In this document: piece by piece, positions 1 to 7,213 of the stretch
Layout of the letters: each line of letters begins with the position of its first letter
How positions within the stretch are numbered: position 1 is the first letter of the stretch
Origin: Pseudomonadota bacterium
GTDB lineage: Bacteria > Pseudomonadota > Alphaproteobacteria > Sphingomonadales > Sphingomonadaceae
Length of the DNA stretch: 7,286 nucleotides
NCBI GenBank assembly: GCA_023424095.1
Contig: JAFAEG010000071.1
Span: 1 to 7,286 of the forward strand
Direction: 5' to 3'
Position numbers and translations under genes: made by a program
Notes under the pieces: model-generated
The model's input: only the letters and a program-made list of their open reading frames with translations
Told to the model about the DNA's origin: nothing
The model's database searches: none

Positions 1-31
1 GCCCTACCCCGGCGGCGGGACGCTAATTCCT

Positions 32-60
32 TTGCAAATGCCGTCGAACCCGTCGATTTT
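32..60 (+). promoter_or_regulatory. Weak candidate promoter in the operon leader
   Basis: TTGCAA at 32-37 and GATTTT at 55-60 are separated by 17 bases, a sigma-70-like arrangement that matches the consensus only loosely. It lies in the AT-richest stretch of the window, just upstream of the first gene, and would give a leader of about 30 nt before the ATG at 96. A TAA at 24-26 may end an upstream gene of which only 7 codons are visible. If so, the whole stretch 27-95 is intergenic and this is the most likely place for an operon promoter. I see no convincing operator palindrome or terminator hairpin here. Confidence 0.25.
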
Positions 61-82
61 GGCGTCGCCAACCGGGTTGCTT

Positions 83-86
83 GAGG
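83..86 (+). promoter_or_regulatory. Ribosome binding site for the first gene
   Basis: GAGG ends 9 nt before the ATG at 96. It favours that ATG over an in-frame TTG at 81, which would place this Shine-Dalgarno sequence inside the coding region. Confidence 0.5.
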
Positions 87-95
87 GCGAATTGC

Positions 96-599
96 ATGGA
101 CGACCAAACCGACGCCGCGCGCGAATATGAACGGCTTCGCGCTGAACTGGCGGAGTTCGTTCTGGAAGTCCTTTCCGAGCGGATCGCCACCGGCAAGGAG
201 CCGGAGCTCAGCCAGGCGCTGATCGATGCGATCGACCGGCGGGTGGATGCCGCCGTGGACGAGCGGCTCGGCAAGCTCGGCCCGGCCGACGCAACCCGCC
301 CCGCCGCCGCCCGGCGCTCCAGCCCCGTCCGGCGCAGCGAACCCGAACCGAACAACCGCATCAAGCTGATCCTTCTCGCCGCTTTGGGGGTCGCCGCTTT
401 GGTGGCGATCGTGTTCGTGGTGATCCGCTACCTCCCGGCCAGCCCGACCAACACCACGACCCGCACGAACGGCGGCAATGAGACGACCGTGATCCAGGTC
501 GAAAACGGCCAGATCGCGCCACCCGCCAATGCGGCCCAGGGCAACAACACCGCTCTGCCGGTCCCCGTCCCGCAGCCCGGTCCGGCCCAGCCCAACTGA
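96..599 (+). CDS. Single-pass membrane protein with coiled-coil-like N-terminus, unknown function
   Basis: The protein has 167 residues and I recognise no family. Residues 1-60 are charged and helical, with acidic and basic residues spaced as in a coiled coil. Residues 62-88 are an Ala/Pro/Arg-rich linker. Residues 90-112 form one strongly hydrophobic membrane segment rich in L, A, I and V. Residues 113-167 are low-complexity, rich in Asn, Thr, Pro and Gln. The Arg/Lys cluster before the membrane segment puts the N-terminus in the cytoplasm and the tail outside. It has no cleavable signal peptide and no enzyme motif. It heads the operon, with its stop only 2 nt before the next start. I infer an anchor or adaptor whose cytoplasmic helix holds a partner such as the GTPase or GAP1-like protein at the membrane. 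The start at 96 rests on the GAGG upstream. Confidence 0.8.
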   Translation: MDDQTDAAREYERLRAELAEFVLEVLSERIATGKEPELSQALIDAIDRRVDAAVDERLGKLGPADATRPAAARRSSPVRRSEPEPNNRIKLILLAALGVAALVAIVFVVIRYLPASPTNTTTRTNGGNETTVIQVENGQIAPPANAAQGNNTALPVPVPQPGPAQPN

Positions 600-601
600 A
601 C

Positions 602-2170
602 ATGGCCAGCGCCGCCGCCAGCATCGCCACCCTGGTGATCGGCCCGCAGGCCGGCGGGCGCGGCTATCGCGTGCTGGCGCGCAGTCCCGGCCCCGCCATT
701 TCCGGCGCGGCGGAGGGACGGTTGAGCGAACTCGCCCTCGTCATCGCAGGCTGGGCCGAGCAGAATGAGCCGCCGGCCGTCGCCTTGATCCCGCTCACCG
801 ACGCGACCGCGCCCGCCGTCCTGCTGCGCTTCGCCCATCTCGGCTCCGGTTCGCTCGGCAGCATCGGCTATGCCAACGGGCTGCTGCTCGACAATGCCGC
901 CTTCGCGGCCTGCGGCGGACGGCCGGAAACCCTGCTTCCCCTGATCCCCGCCCCCGACGGCTCGCGTGCTTTCGCCGATGCGCCGCTGGGCGTGAGCCAG
1001 ACGCCTCCCCCTTCAGCACCGCTGCGCGACTGGACCGGCCTCGGTCTCGAATGGCGCGACCGGCTGGTCGTCGTGGAGAATCAGGCGGAGGAAGAAGCGA
1101 CGCTCTGCTCGATCCTCCAGTCGATCGGCCCGGCCGGTCCGGGTTCGCGCGTGCGCGGCTGGGCGACGACCGCCACCCTGCCGCCCGGCGGAAGCTTCTC
1201 GCCCGGGCGTGAGATTCAATTGCTGGTCGTCGAAAAAAGCCGTCGCAGGCCGGCTCTCAACCACCTTCTGGCGCGCGCCACCACGGCCAGCTTCGATGGC
1301 GAGCGCATCGATCTCCCGCCCGCGGCCCGCGCCTGGGAACGGCTGAAGTCGCTTGGCGCCCGCGACGTCGACATCGCGCAGGCCGTCGGCGCGCTGCGCT
1401 GGTCGCCGGAGCAGCTCGAGGCGGCACCCGCCGACGTGATCGGCCCGGCCGCGGGTCAGGCGCTGCGCGCGCTCGGCGGCGAAGCGCGCATCCGCTTCAT
1501 CCTCGCTTTGGCCGAGCCCCGCGGCGACGCCTTCGACCGCATTTTCGGCACTGTCGCCCGCCATTGGTTCGCGCAATTGCTCGGCCGCGACGGGCTGGAG
1601 CCCCAACATGCCGCTTTCTACATCAAGGCGATCGCCGACGCGCCGCCCGCAACCATCGCCACGATGGCGCCGCTCGCCGCCTTGCTGGCGCGGCCCGGCA
1701 CCGGCCGCTGGCTGAAGGGCCAGACCTTCGACCGGCTCATGCAGCTCGGCTATCTCGACGCCCTCGCCGAACGAAGCAGCGAGGCGCCCGCTCTGCTCGC
1801 GGGGTTCGGCAGCGACGATTTGCCCAAGCTTATCGGCACCATCCTGCGATCGCCGGCCCCACCCGCTCTCCTCTCCGCTGCCCTGCGCGAACTGGCCGAC
1901 ACGTCTGGCGAGCTCGGACCGCCGGCATCATGGGGTGAGTTTTTCCCGACCGCGCTGCGCGCGCGCCTGCAATCGCCCCCCGGCCCGGACGAGCGCCGGC
2001 TCGGTTCACGCAGCGTTGCCCGCGCGATGTTAAGCCTCGCCCCCGGCATGATGGGACAATTGGCTAAACGGTCGATCGACTTGCGTGACGCGGCCGCGTC
2101 CCCACGTGAAAAACTGGACATGCTGGGCGCGACCCTCGAATGGGTCCGCCACAAAGGAGCGACGGCTTGA
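602..2170 (+). CDS. GTPase-associated protein 1 (GAP1)-like protein
   Basis: The protein has 522 residues, is soluble, and has no signal peptide or membrane segment. Its N-terminus (about residues 8-34) has a short hydrophobic strand and then a Gly-rich turn leading to GYRVLARSPG. This matches my recollection of the opening of GAP1 N-terminal domains (G-x-x-G-Y-x-V-L/V-A-R-S-x-G). Residues 1-225 appear alpha/beta, with strands such as RLVVVEN (154-160) and IQLLVVEK (205-212). Residues 240-518 are mostly helical, which fits the middle and C-terminal GAP1 modules. There is no nucleotide-binding or hydrolase motif. GAP1 proteins are named for genomic linkage to double-GTPases, and a GTPase gene follows directly with a 4-nt overlap. 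I infer a cytoplasmic partner or regulator of that GTPase. The ATG at 602 has no clear Shine-Dalgarno and lies 2 nt after the previous stop, so translation is probably coupled. The reading frame is secure; the family call is moderate. Confidence 0.7.
   Translation: MASAAASIATLVIGPQAGGRGYRVLARSPGPAISGAAEGRLSELALVIAGWAEQNEPPAVALIPLTDATAPAVLLRFAHLGSGSLGSIGYANGLLLDNAAFAACGGRPETLLPLIPAPDGSRAFADAPLGVSQTPPPSAPLRDWTGLGLEWRDRLVVVENQAEEEATLCSILQSIGPAGPGSRVRGWATTATLPPGGSFSPGREIQLLVVEKSRRRPALNHLLARATTASFDGERIDLPPAARAWERLKSLGARDVDIAQAVGALRWSPEQLEAAPADVIGPAAGQALRALGGEARIRFILALAEPRGDAFDRIFGTVARHWFAQLLGRDGLEPQHAAFYIKAIADAPPATIATMAPLAALLARPGTGRWLKGQTFDRLMQLGYLDALAERSSEAPALLAGFGSDDLPKLIGTILRSPAPPALLSAALRELADTSGELGPPASWGEFFPTALRARLQSPPGPDERRLGSRSVARAMLSLAPGMMGQLAKRSIDLRDAAASPREKLDMLGATLEWVRHKGATA
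2153..2159 (+). promoter_or_regulatory. Strong ribosome binding site that decides a TTG start
   Basis: AAAGGAG lies 7 nt before TTG at 2167, whose last two bases begin the stop codon of the upstream gene (TTGA overlap). It is the best Shine-Dalgarno match in the window and favours the TTG over an in-frame ATG at 2140, which has no such site. Confidence 0.75.
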
Positions 2171-3738
2171 AGCGCTGCCCGAAACATTATTGGTTCGAAT
2201 ATGACGAGACGCAGGGCGGCTGCCAATTGTGCGAGCGCGAGGGCAATCTGCCGTCCGCTCCGCCACCCCTGCCAGTGCCGCCACCACCGCCGCCGGCCCA
2301 TCCGAACAATGATTGGGGCGAAGAGGTCTCGGCCCAGCCGAGCGCCGCGCCGCCGCCAATCTGGACACCGCAACCGGTCGACATGAGCAAGCCGCCGGCA
2401 GGATCTTGGGAGCCCGCCGCAAGCTGGCCCGCACCCGATCCGGTGCCGCCGCCGGAGCCCGAACCGGAGCCGATCCCGGTCGATCCGCTGACCGACGAGG
2501 ACAGCCAGATTCTCGCCCAGCTCGAGCATCTGCGCGCCGAGGGGATTTTCACCATCCTGCTGATCGGCTTCTTCGCCGGCGGCAAGACCTGGTTCCTGAA
2601 CCGGGTGAAGCACCAGCTCGGCAAGGAAGGCTACAACGTCTCGCCGCAGCCGCCGCGCAACCGCGCCCATGTCAGCACGACGCGCAACGCGGAAATCCAC
2701 CACGCCAGGCGCTTGCGCGACGGCAAGGTGGAGAGCTTCGCGATCGTCGATATTCCGGGCGAGCGGCTGCGCGACCTGGTCGACAAGAATTTCCACGCGG
2801 TCCGCTCGGTGCTGGCCGCGATGGACATGTGCGGCGCGCTGATCGTCGCGTTGCCGGCGGACGAGGTTTTGCTCTCCGAGGATGTCAGCGCCGAGGCGGA
2901 GCGGCTGGGCGGCGTGCACAAGGTGCTGCTCGCCCGTTCCAAGGACGATCCGGCGCTCCACGTCATTGCCCAGCGCGCCGATGCCCTGGTCGCCAAGGCC
3001 GGCTCGGTCGAGGCGGCGCTCGGCCAGGAGGGCCTCAAGCGGGCCGAGGCCGACCGGCTGAAGGAAGCGGGCGAGAGCGATGCCGAGCTGGACGCGGATC
3101 TGCAGGCGCTGAAGACGCTCGGCCGGGTCGATCGTCTCGCCATCGCCGATCCCGACCTCGCCGAATTCACCCATGATCTGTGCTTCATGACCGGCCTGAT
3201 GTCGCGCCTGCGCAATGCCGGTTCGCTGAACGATCCGCGCTTCGATTTCCGCAAGATCGACCCGGCGATCGTCAATCTGCACATCAGCTCGCGCGATTAT
3301 CAGCGTTTCTCGCGGCCGACCTTCGTGGCGATGACCAAGGCCGATCTGGTCAGCCATCCCGATCCCCTGCTCGAGGCCTTGATCCGCCACAGCCGCGATC
3401 CCGAAGTGCGTTACACGTTCAGCGACGATCCGCTCGACACGCTGGCGAAGATGCGGCCCGGCCTGTCGGCGATGTTCCGCGAGTGGCTGCAGAACGTGAA
3501 GTTCGACTTCGTCACCGCCTTTCACGAACACGACCCGACCGACACGCGGATCAATTACAGCGCCGATCATTATGGCGTCGGCGCGGTGTTCGACTGGATC
3601 AGCCGCGCCCGGCAGTGGGACGTGCGCCGGACAAGCGAGCGCAAGGCCGAGCAACGCGCCCGGCGGCTGCGGCGGCTGCGCGACGGCAAGGCCAGCGTGG
3701 ACCGCGACTTCGCGCTGATGAAGGGCGGCCGCAAATGA
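2167..3738 (+). CDS. Zinc-module and proline-linker P-loop GTPase, double-GTPase (DO-GTPase)-like
   Basis: The protein has 523 residues from the TTG start. Residues 4-22 carry C4-x2-H7 and C19-x2-C22, a probable zinc-binding knuckle. Residues 28-108 are a disordered linker with a run of six prolines and a Pro-Glu repeat near 94-102. The nucleotide-binding domain starts near 127. Walker A is GFFAGGKT (134-141). T171/T172 are candidate switch I threonines. DIPGE (195-199) supplies the DxxG G3 motif after a hydrophobic strand. TKAD (390-393) is a TKxD-type G4 motif, which specifies guanine. About 190 residues, partly charged and helical, separate G3 and G4, far more than in small GTPases. I see only one clear P-loop. 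The tail (about 482-523) is very basic. There is no membrane segment, so it should be a cytoplasmic GTP-driven switch working with the upstream GAP1-like protein. The GTPase call is firm; the DO-GTPase subfamily is from memory of this gene pairing. Confidence 0.85.
   Translation: MKRCPKHYWFEYDETQGGCQLCEREGNLPSAPPPLPVPPPPPPAHPNNDWGEEVSAQPSAAPPPIWTPQPVDMSKPPAGSWEPAASWPAPDPVPPPEPEPEPIPVDPLTDEDSQILAQLEHLRAEGIFTILLIGFFAGGKTWFLNRVKHQLGKEGYNVSPQPPRNRAHVSTTRNAEIHHARRLRDGKVESFAIVDIPGERLRDLVDKNFHAVRSVLAAMDMCGALIVALPADEVLLSEDVSAEAERLGGVHKVLLARSKDDPALHVIAQRADALVAKAGSVEAALGQEGLKRAEADRLKEAGESDAELDADLQALKTLGRVDRLAIADPDLAEFTHDLCFMTGLMSRLRNAGSLNDPRFDFRKIDPAIVNLHISSRDYQRFSRPTFVAMTKADLVSHPDPLLEALIRHSRDPEVRYTFSDDPLDTLAKMRPGLSAMFREWLQNVKFDFVTAFHEHDPTDTRINYSADHYGVGAVFDWISRARQWDVRRTSERKAEQRARRLRRLRDGKASVDRDFALMKGGRK
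3721..3725 (+). promoter_or_regulatory. Ribosome binding site for the two-pass membrane protein
   Basis: AAGGG ends 9 nt before the ATG at 3735, inside the end of the GTPase gene. Together with the ATGA start/stop overlap it fixes the start of the next gene and excludes much longer N-terminal extensions in the same open frame. Confidence 0.5.
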
Positions 3739-4442
3739 GCCTGCTGCAGCCCATCCGCGACCGGAGACGCCGCCTGATCGACGCCGTCTATGGCGCCGAG
3801 GAGGATCGCGGCGCCAACATCTATCTGGCCAGCATCTGGGGCGTCGGCCTGCTCGCCTGCCTGATCATCGCCGGCTTCACGCCGTGGAACTGGCCGGCCG
3901 AGCGCGACGGCCGCGTCGAAAGCCTCGCGCCGGTCTCCTGCGAGGCCATTCTCGGCGAGGATGATGAGGAGCAGGCCACCGCCCGCAACCAGAGCGCGAC
4001 CAAGGCACGGCCCAAGGCCGGCGCCCGCAATTCCTGCCGCCAATTGCTCTCGGAAGCCGAACGCAGCCAGCTCGGCCGGGTCGAGGCGACCGTCGCTTTT
4101 CTGCAGCAGGGCGGTCCCGCTCCTGCGGCTTTGGCCTTGCCCGAGGATGGCGTGCTGCGCGGCTGGGTGAATTCCAACATCTGCCGCCTGGGCGGCGCGG
4201 ACGGCGCGGATCGCGGAGCGCTCGCCTGGCACGTCGGCCAGGGGATTGGCGAATGCGGCGGCTGGGCGCGGCAGGCGGCGGGCTTCCCGCTCTCGGTCTG
4301 GCTCGGCTGGTGGGCCGGCATGCTGCTGACGCCTTTGCTGATCCTGATCCTGCTCTTCTTCCTCGCGCGCCACACTTTCCGCCTGCCGGCCACGCGGCGC
4401 GAATATCGCCGCCTGTTTGGCTCGGAACACAAAGCACCGTGA
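3735..4442 (+). CDS. Two-pass membrane protein with four-cysteine extracytoplasmic loop, unknown function
   Basis: The protein has 235 residues and belongs to no family I recognise. A basic N-terminus (R8, then R10-R13) precedes membrane segment 1 (about 29-48). A loop of roughly 135 residues follows, then membrane segment 2 (about 185-211, very rich in L, I and F) and a basic tail with several arginines. Positive charges at both ends put both termini in the cytoplasm and the loop outside. The loop holds cysteines at 69, 101, 150 and 174, enough for two disulfides, plus an acidic patch (EDDEE, 75-79) followed by a basic stretch. No catalytic motif is visible. The ATG overlaps the GTPase stop (ATGA), so the two proteins are probably made in fixed ratio. 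I infer a membrane partner linking the cytoplasmic GTPase to the large membrane protein encoded next. Confidence 0.8.
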   Translation: MSLLQPIRDRRRRLIDAVYGAEEDRGANIYLASIWGVGLLACLIIAGFTPWNWPAERDGRVESLAPVSCEAILGEDDEEQATARNQSATKARPKAGARNSCRQLLSEAERSQLGRVEATVAFLQQGGPAPAALALPEDGVLRGWVNSNICRLGGADGADRGALAWHVGQGIGECGGWARQAAGFPLSVWLGWWAGMLLTPLLILILLFFLARHTFRLPATRREYRRLFGSEHKAP

Positions 4443-4465
4443 CCCTGGTCCGGGCGGTCTGAGCC

Positions 4466-7213
4466 ATGCCGAGCGGCGCGGGCATCACCTTCACCCTGCT
4501 CAGTCTCGCTTTGGCCTGGCTGCTCTGGCAGGGGCGCGGCGCGGAAGGGCAGCCGCGTTGGCAGCTTTGGCTGCGCACCCTGATCCCGCCGGTTCTGCTG
4601 CTCGCTCTGATCCCCAGCGGCTGCGCCAGCGACCGCTTCGACGCGCTGCGCCTGTTCGCCAACGGCATGACGGTGACCGAGCGGCAATTGCAGGGCGGCC
4701 GCGCCCAAAGCATCGCCGCGCCGGGCTGTGAGGATTATTTCCGCGCCGGCGACAATCCCGTCTTCGTCGTCGGGCGCCTGCGCGGCTGCGTCGATCTCGT
4801 CGTCAATGACTGGAACGGCGCGTCGGTTGAGGGCGCCGTCGTCCGGCTCGATCATCGCGCTGGCGCGGTCCCCGTCCTGAACCTCGCCACCCGCGCTGGC
4901 GGCGGCGGCGCGCTCATCGTGGCGCGCGACGAAGGCGGCAGCCGCAGCTTCACCGGCGCAATCGATCTCACCAGCGGCGACAGCATCTGCCTGCGCGATT
5001 GCGAGGGGAACGGGCGCTGGTGGACGTTCGACGCGGGCGGCACGCTCACCGCGGGCGACGATGTCCGCAATATGAGCCTGCGCCCCGGCCCCTATGGCTG
5101 GGTCGAGCCCTATGGCCCCGCCGACCGCGTCCACCGCCTCAGCCAGTTGCTCTGCGACGTGGCCGGCGAAAGCGGTTGCGACACGCCCGCCCTCGCCGAC
5201 CGCAACCAGCCCGCTTTGAGCTTCCTGTTTCAGCGCGGCGGCGTGAACGGCCACGCCTGGCAGGCGATTTTGCTCGATCCCGGCGCCCGCATCCGCCGCG
5301 CCGACGGCTCGATTGTCCGCCCGAACCTCGCCGAGCAGGTGCCGCTGGCCGAGGGCGGCCGCACGCACCTCGCCATCCTCGGCGTGCGCGGCAACGCGCT
5401 GCGCGAAATCCGCAGCTTCTGGCTCGGCCACAGCCTCGGGACCGAACCGGCCGCACGCCGCTTCACCCTCTCGCTCGACACGCCGGAGATGGTCGCGATC
5501 GGGCAATGCGCCCAGCCATTGTCGCGGCTCGCGACCGCGCCCGATCAGGTCTCGCCCGAAGCCTTCGCCCTGAACAGCTTCGGCAACCGCCCCGACGGCG
5601 TGCTCGCGAGCGCCGCCGCCGGTCTCCCCGTCGACCGCTTCAACCTGTGCGAAAGCACCCGCTTCGCCTTCGCCTCGCCGCTCGCGGAAAGCGAAGGGCT
5701 GGGCGGTCCGATCCTGCGCCAGGTCGACTTCAGCGTCGACCGCATGGGCATTCCCTGGCTGCTGATCATGCTGGCCTTCGCGACCGCCTTCATCGTCCAT
5801 GCCGGCAGCGAAAAGCTGTGGCGCAACCGCCCGCTCGACGGCATCCTGCTCAGCCTCGTCCAATATCTGCTCGTCGTCCGCGCGATCATCGGCATCGAAG
5901 GCGTGTTCAACGACGCCGCGCTGAACTGGCGCCTGATCTATGCCGACGCGGCGGTGGCGATGGTCGCCTTGCCCGCCATCCTGATCGCCGCGCGCCGCCG
6001 CGACGAGAGCGAGGCGACGACGCTGGCGGCGACCGGCATCTTCCTGGCCCTCGCACTCGCGGCGATCTGGTGGTGGCTCGGCCGGCCGGACTTCATCGGC
6101 ATCGTCCTGACCGGGCTGGCGGCGAGCGCGCTCGTCCTGCGCGCGCTCACGCTGGCATTGTCGCCCCGCCTGGCAGAGAAATTCTCCGTCGCCAGGGTCC
6201 GCGACTTCGTTCAGCGCCCGCCCAATTTCTGGCCCATCCTCCTCGCCGTCATCGTCGGCGTTCGGATCATTCTGGGCCTGCTCGGCTATCGCGAGCGCTT
6301 CTTCGGCCTCGCCCTTTCGACGGTCTACGTCCCGCTCCTCCTCATCACCGTCGCCGCGATCGTCGCGCAGGCGGAGGCCAATCCGGAGCAGCGCCGTCGC
6401 TACGGCTTCTGGTTCCTCGCCGCGCTCGCCGCGGGCGGGGGGCTGGTCGCGATCGTCATCAACGATGTCGGCTTTGCCCTGGTCCATTTGCCGCCGATCG
6501 CCGGCGTCGCGCTCTGGCGGCTCAGGCGCTGGCGAACGGAAGGATCCGACCGCATCGCCACCGCTTTGTGGGCCGCCCCGGTCGCGGGCCTCGCCGCGCT
6601 CTACCTGACGCTCTGGGCCTTCATCGCCCTCACCCCGCCACCGGGGGAAGACGCGCCGCTGGAAGATCGCGTCGCTTATTCGGTCGATGACAAGAGCCTC
6701 GACCCCAATTGGCTGCGGCTGCGCGCCGTCTTCGCGCCCGACCAGATCCCCGCCATCGGCAATCGCGCCGCAGCGGTACAGCTCGACCAGAGCGTGCAAT
6801 TGAGCGAGCTGACCGGCACCTTGCTCGGCCGCGGCTGGCTCTCGCCGGTCGATCTCGGCTCCTTCCGGCTGCAGGCGACCCACCTCAGCGACTATCTCAG
6901 CGCCTCGCATCTGATGGCGCCATTCGGGCGATTGGGCGCGCTGGCCCTGCTGCTGGTGATCGCCGCCGCGGCGGGCGCGGCCGTCGCGCGCCGCGTACCG
7001 ACGCCCGCCGCCTGGCCAAACCTGGCCGGCGCGCTCGCCATCTGGACGATGTTCGGCGCCGCCGCCTACATGGTGCTGGCGAATTTGCTGCTGGTGCCGT
7101 TCACCGGCCGCAACATCTATCTGCTGTCCGCCTCGTCGGGCGCGGATCTGATCGAGGGTCTGTCCTTGCTGCTGCTCGCCCGCATCGGCCTGTCCGCGGT
7201 GAAGCGGACATGA
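4466..7213 (+). CDS. Polytopic membrane protein with C-terminal SEDS (FtsW/RodA-like) domain
   Basis: The protein has 915 residues. Membrane segments lie near 6-22 and 35-52, then an extracytoplasmic region (about 55-428) with cysteines at 88, 108, 175, 179, 230, 238, 348 and 395 that I do not recognise. About twelve further segments run from 429 to 912. The C-terminal part fits the SEDS family, the lipid II polymerases FtsW, RodA and SpoVE. QLDQS (772-776) and LLGRG (786-790) precede THLSDY (805-810), where D809 aligns with the catalytic aspartate of the loop after SEDS helix 7. FGRLGALALLL (820-830) follows, as FG-L-G does in FtsW. The end has VPFTG (877-881) and SASSG (888-892), echoing PxTG...SYGGSS. 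Exactly three segments follow D809, as in SEDS. The glutamates that normally follow the aspartate are lost. It may polymerise or bind a lipid-linked envelope precursor. Typical SEDS proteins have about 370-420 residues, so this is a large fusion. The start is fixed by an in-frame TGA at 4460-4462; its Shine-Dalgarno is weak. Confidence 0.8.
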   Translation: MPSGAGITFTLLSLALAWLLWQGRGAEGQPRWQLWLRTLIPPVLLLALIPSGCASDRFDALRLFANGMTVTERQLQGGRAQSIAAPGCEDYFRAGDNPVFVVGRLRGCVDLVVNDWNGASVEGAVVRLDHRAGAVPVLNLATRAGGGGALIVARDEGGSRSFTGAIDLTSGDSICLRDCEGNGRWWTFDAGGTLTAGDDVRNMSLRPGPYGWVEPYGPADRVHRLSQLLCDVAGESGCDTPALADRNQPALSFLFQRGGVNGHAWQAILLDPGARIRRADGSIVRPNLAEQVPLAEGGRTHLAILGVRGNALREIRSFWLGHSLGTEPAARRFTLSLDTPEMVAIGQCAQPLSRLATAPDQVSPEAFALNSFGNRPDGVLASAAAGLPVDRFNLCESTRFAFASPLAESEGLGGPILRQVDFSVDRMGIPWLLIMLAFATAFIVHAGSEKLWRNRPLDGILLSLVQYLLVVRAIIGIEGVFNDAALNWRLIYADAAVAMVALPAILIAARRRDESEATTLAATGIFLALALAAIWWWLGRPDFIGIVLTGLAASALVLRALTLALSPRLAEKFSVARVRDFVQRPPNFWPILLAVIVGVRIILGLLGYRERFFGLALSTVYVPLLLITVAAIVAQAEANPEQRRRYGFWFLAALAAGGGLVAIVINDVGFALVHLPPIAGVALWRLRRWRTEGSDRIATALWAAPVAGLAALYLTLWAFIALTPPPGEDAPLEDRVAYSVDDKSLDPNWLRLRAVFAPDQIPAIGNRAAAVQLDQSVQLSELTGTLLGRGWLSPVDLGSFRLQATHLSDYLSASHLMAPFGRLGALALLLVIAAAAGAAVARRVPTPAAWPNLAGALAIWTMFGAAAYMVLANLLLVPFTGRNIYLLSASSGADLIEGLSLLLLARIGLSAVKRT

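Noticed and set aside
3..26. End of an upstream gene (7 codons then TAA)
   Set aside because: The frame ending at TAA 24-26 has plausible GC-rich codons, but seven codons are too few to support a gene. A rival open frame, 1-84, has atypical codon use around 22-60.
81..95. TTG at 81 as the start of the first gene
   Set aside because: No upstream ribosome site; the GAGG at 83-86 is well placed for the ATG at 96.
1693..1725. Gly-rich RPGTGRWLKG stretch in the GAP1-like protein as a second P-loop
   Set aside because: There is no G-K-[ST] and no preceding hydrophobic strand, and it sits in a helical region.
2140..2166. ATG at 2140 as an earlier start for the GTPase
   Set aside because: It has no Shine-Dalgarno and would overlap the upstream gene by 31 nt, while the TTG at 2167 has an excellent site and the typical 4-nt overlap. 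The zinc-module residues begin right after the TTG.
1750..3654. Long open frame of over 600 codons on the minus strand
   Set aside because: It lies antisense to the GAP1-like and GTPase genes. In such GC-rich coding DNA, antisense frames stay open by codon bias. Its product is Arg/Ala-rich, without domain motifs, whereas the + strand frames carry clear motifs and ribosome sites.
4607..4627. Lipobox-like PSGC (residues 50-53) suggesting a lipoprotein
   Set aside because: The position three before Cys is Pro rather than a small aliphatic residue, and a membrane segment precedes it, so it is more likely the outer end of membrane segment 2.
3821..6910. Open frame of over 1000 codons on the minus strand
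   Set aside because: It mirrors the two membrane protein genes. The product is a low-complexity mix of Arg, Ala, Gly, Asp and Gln, consistent with reverse-strand reading of biased codons.
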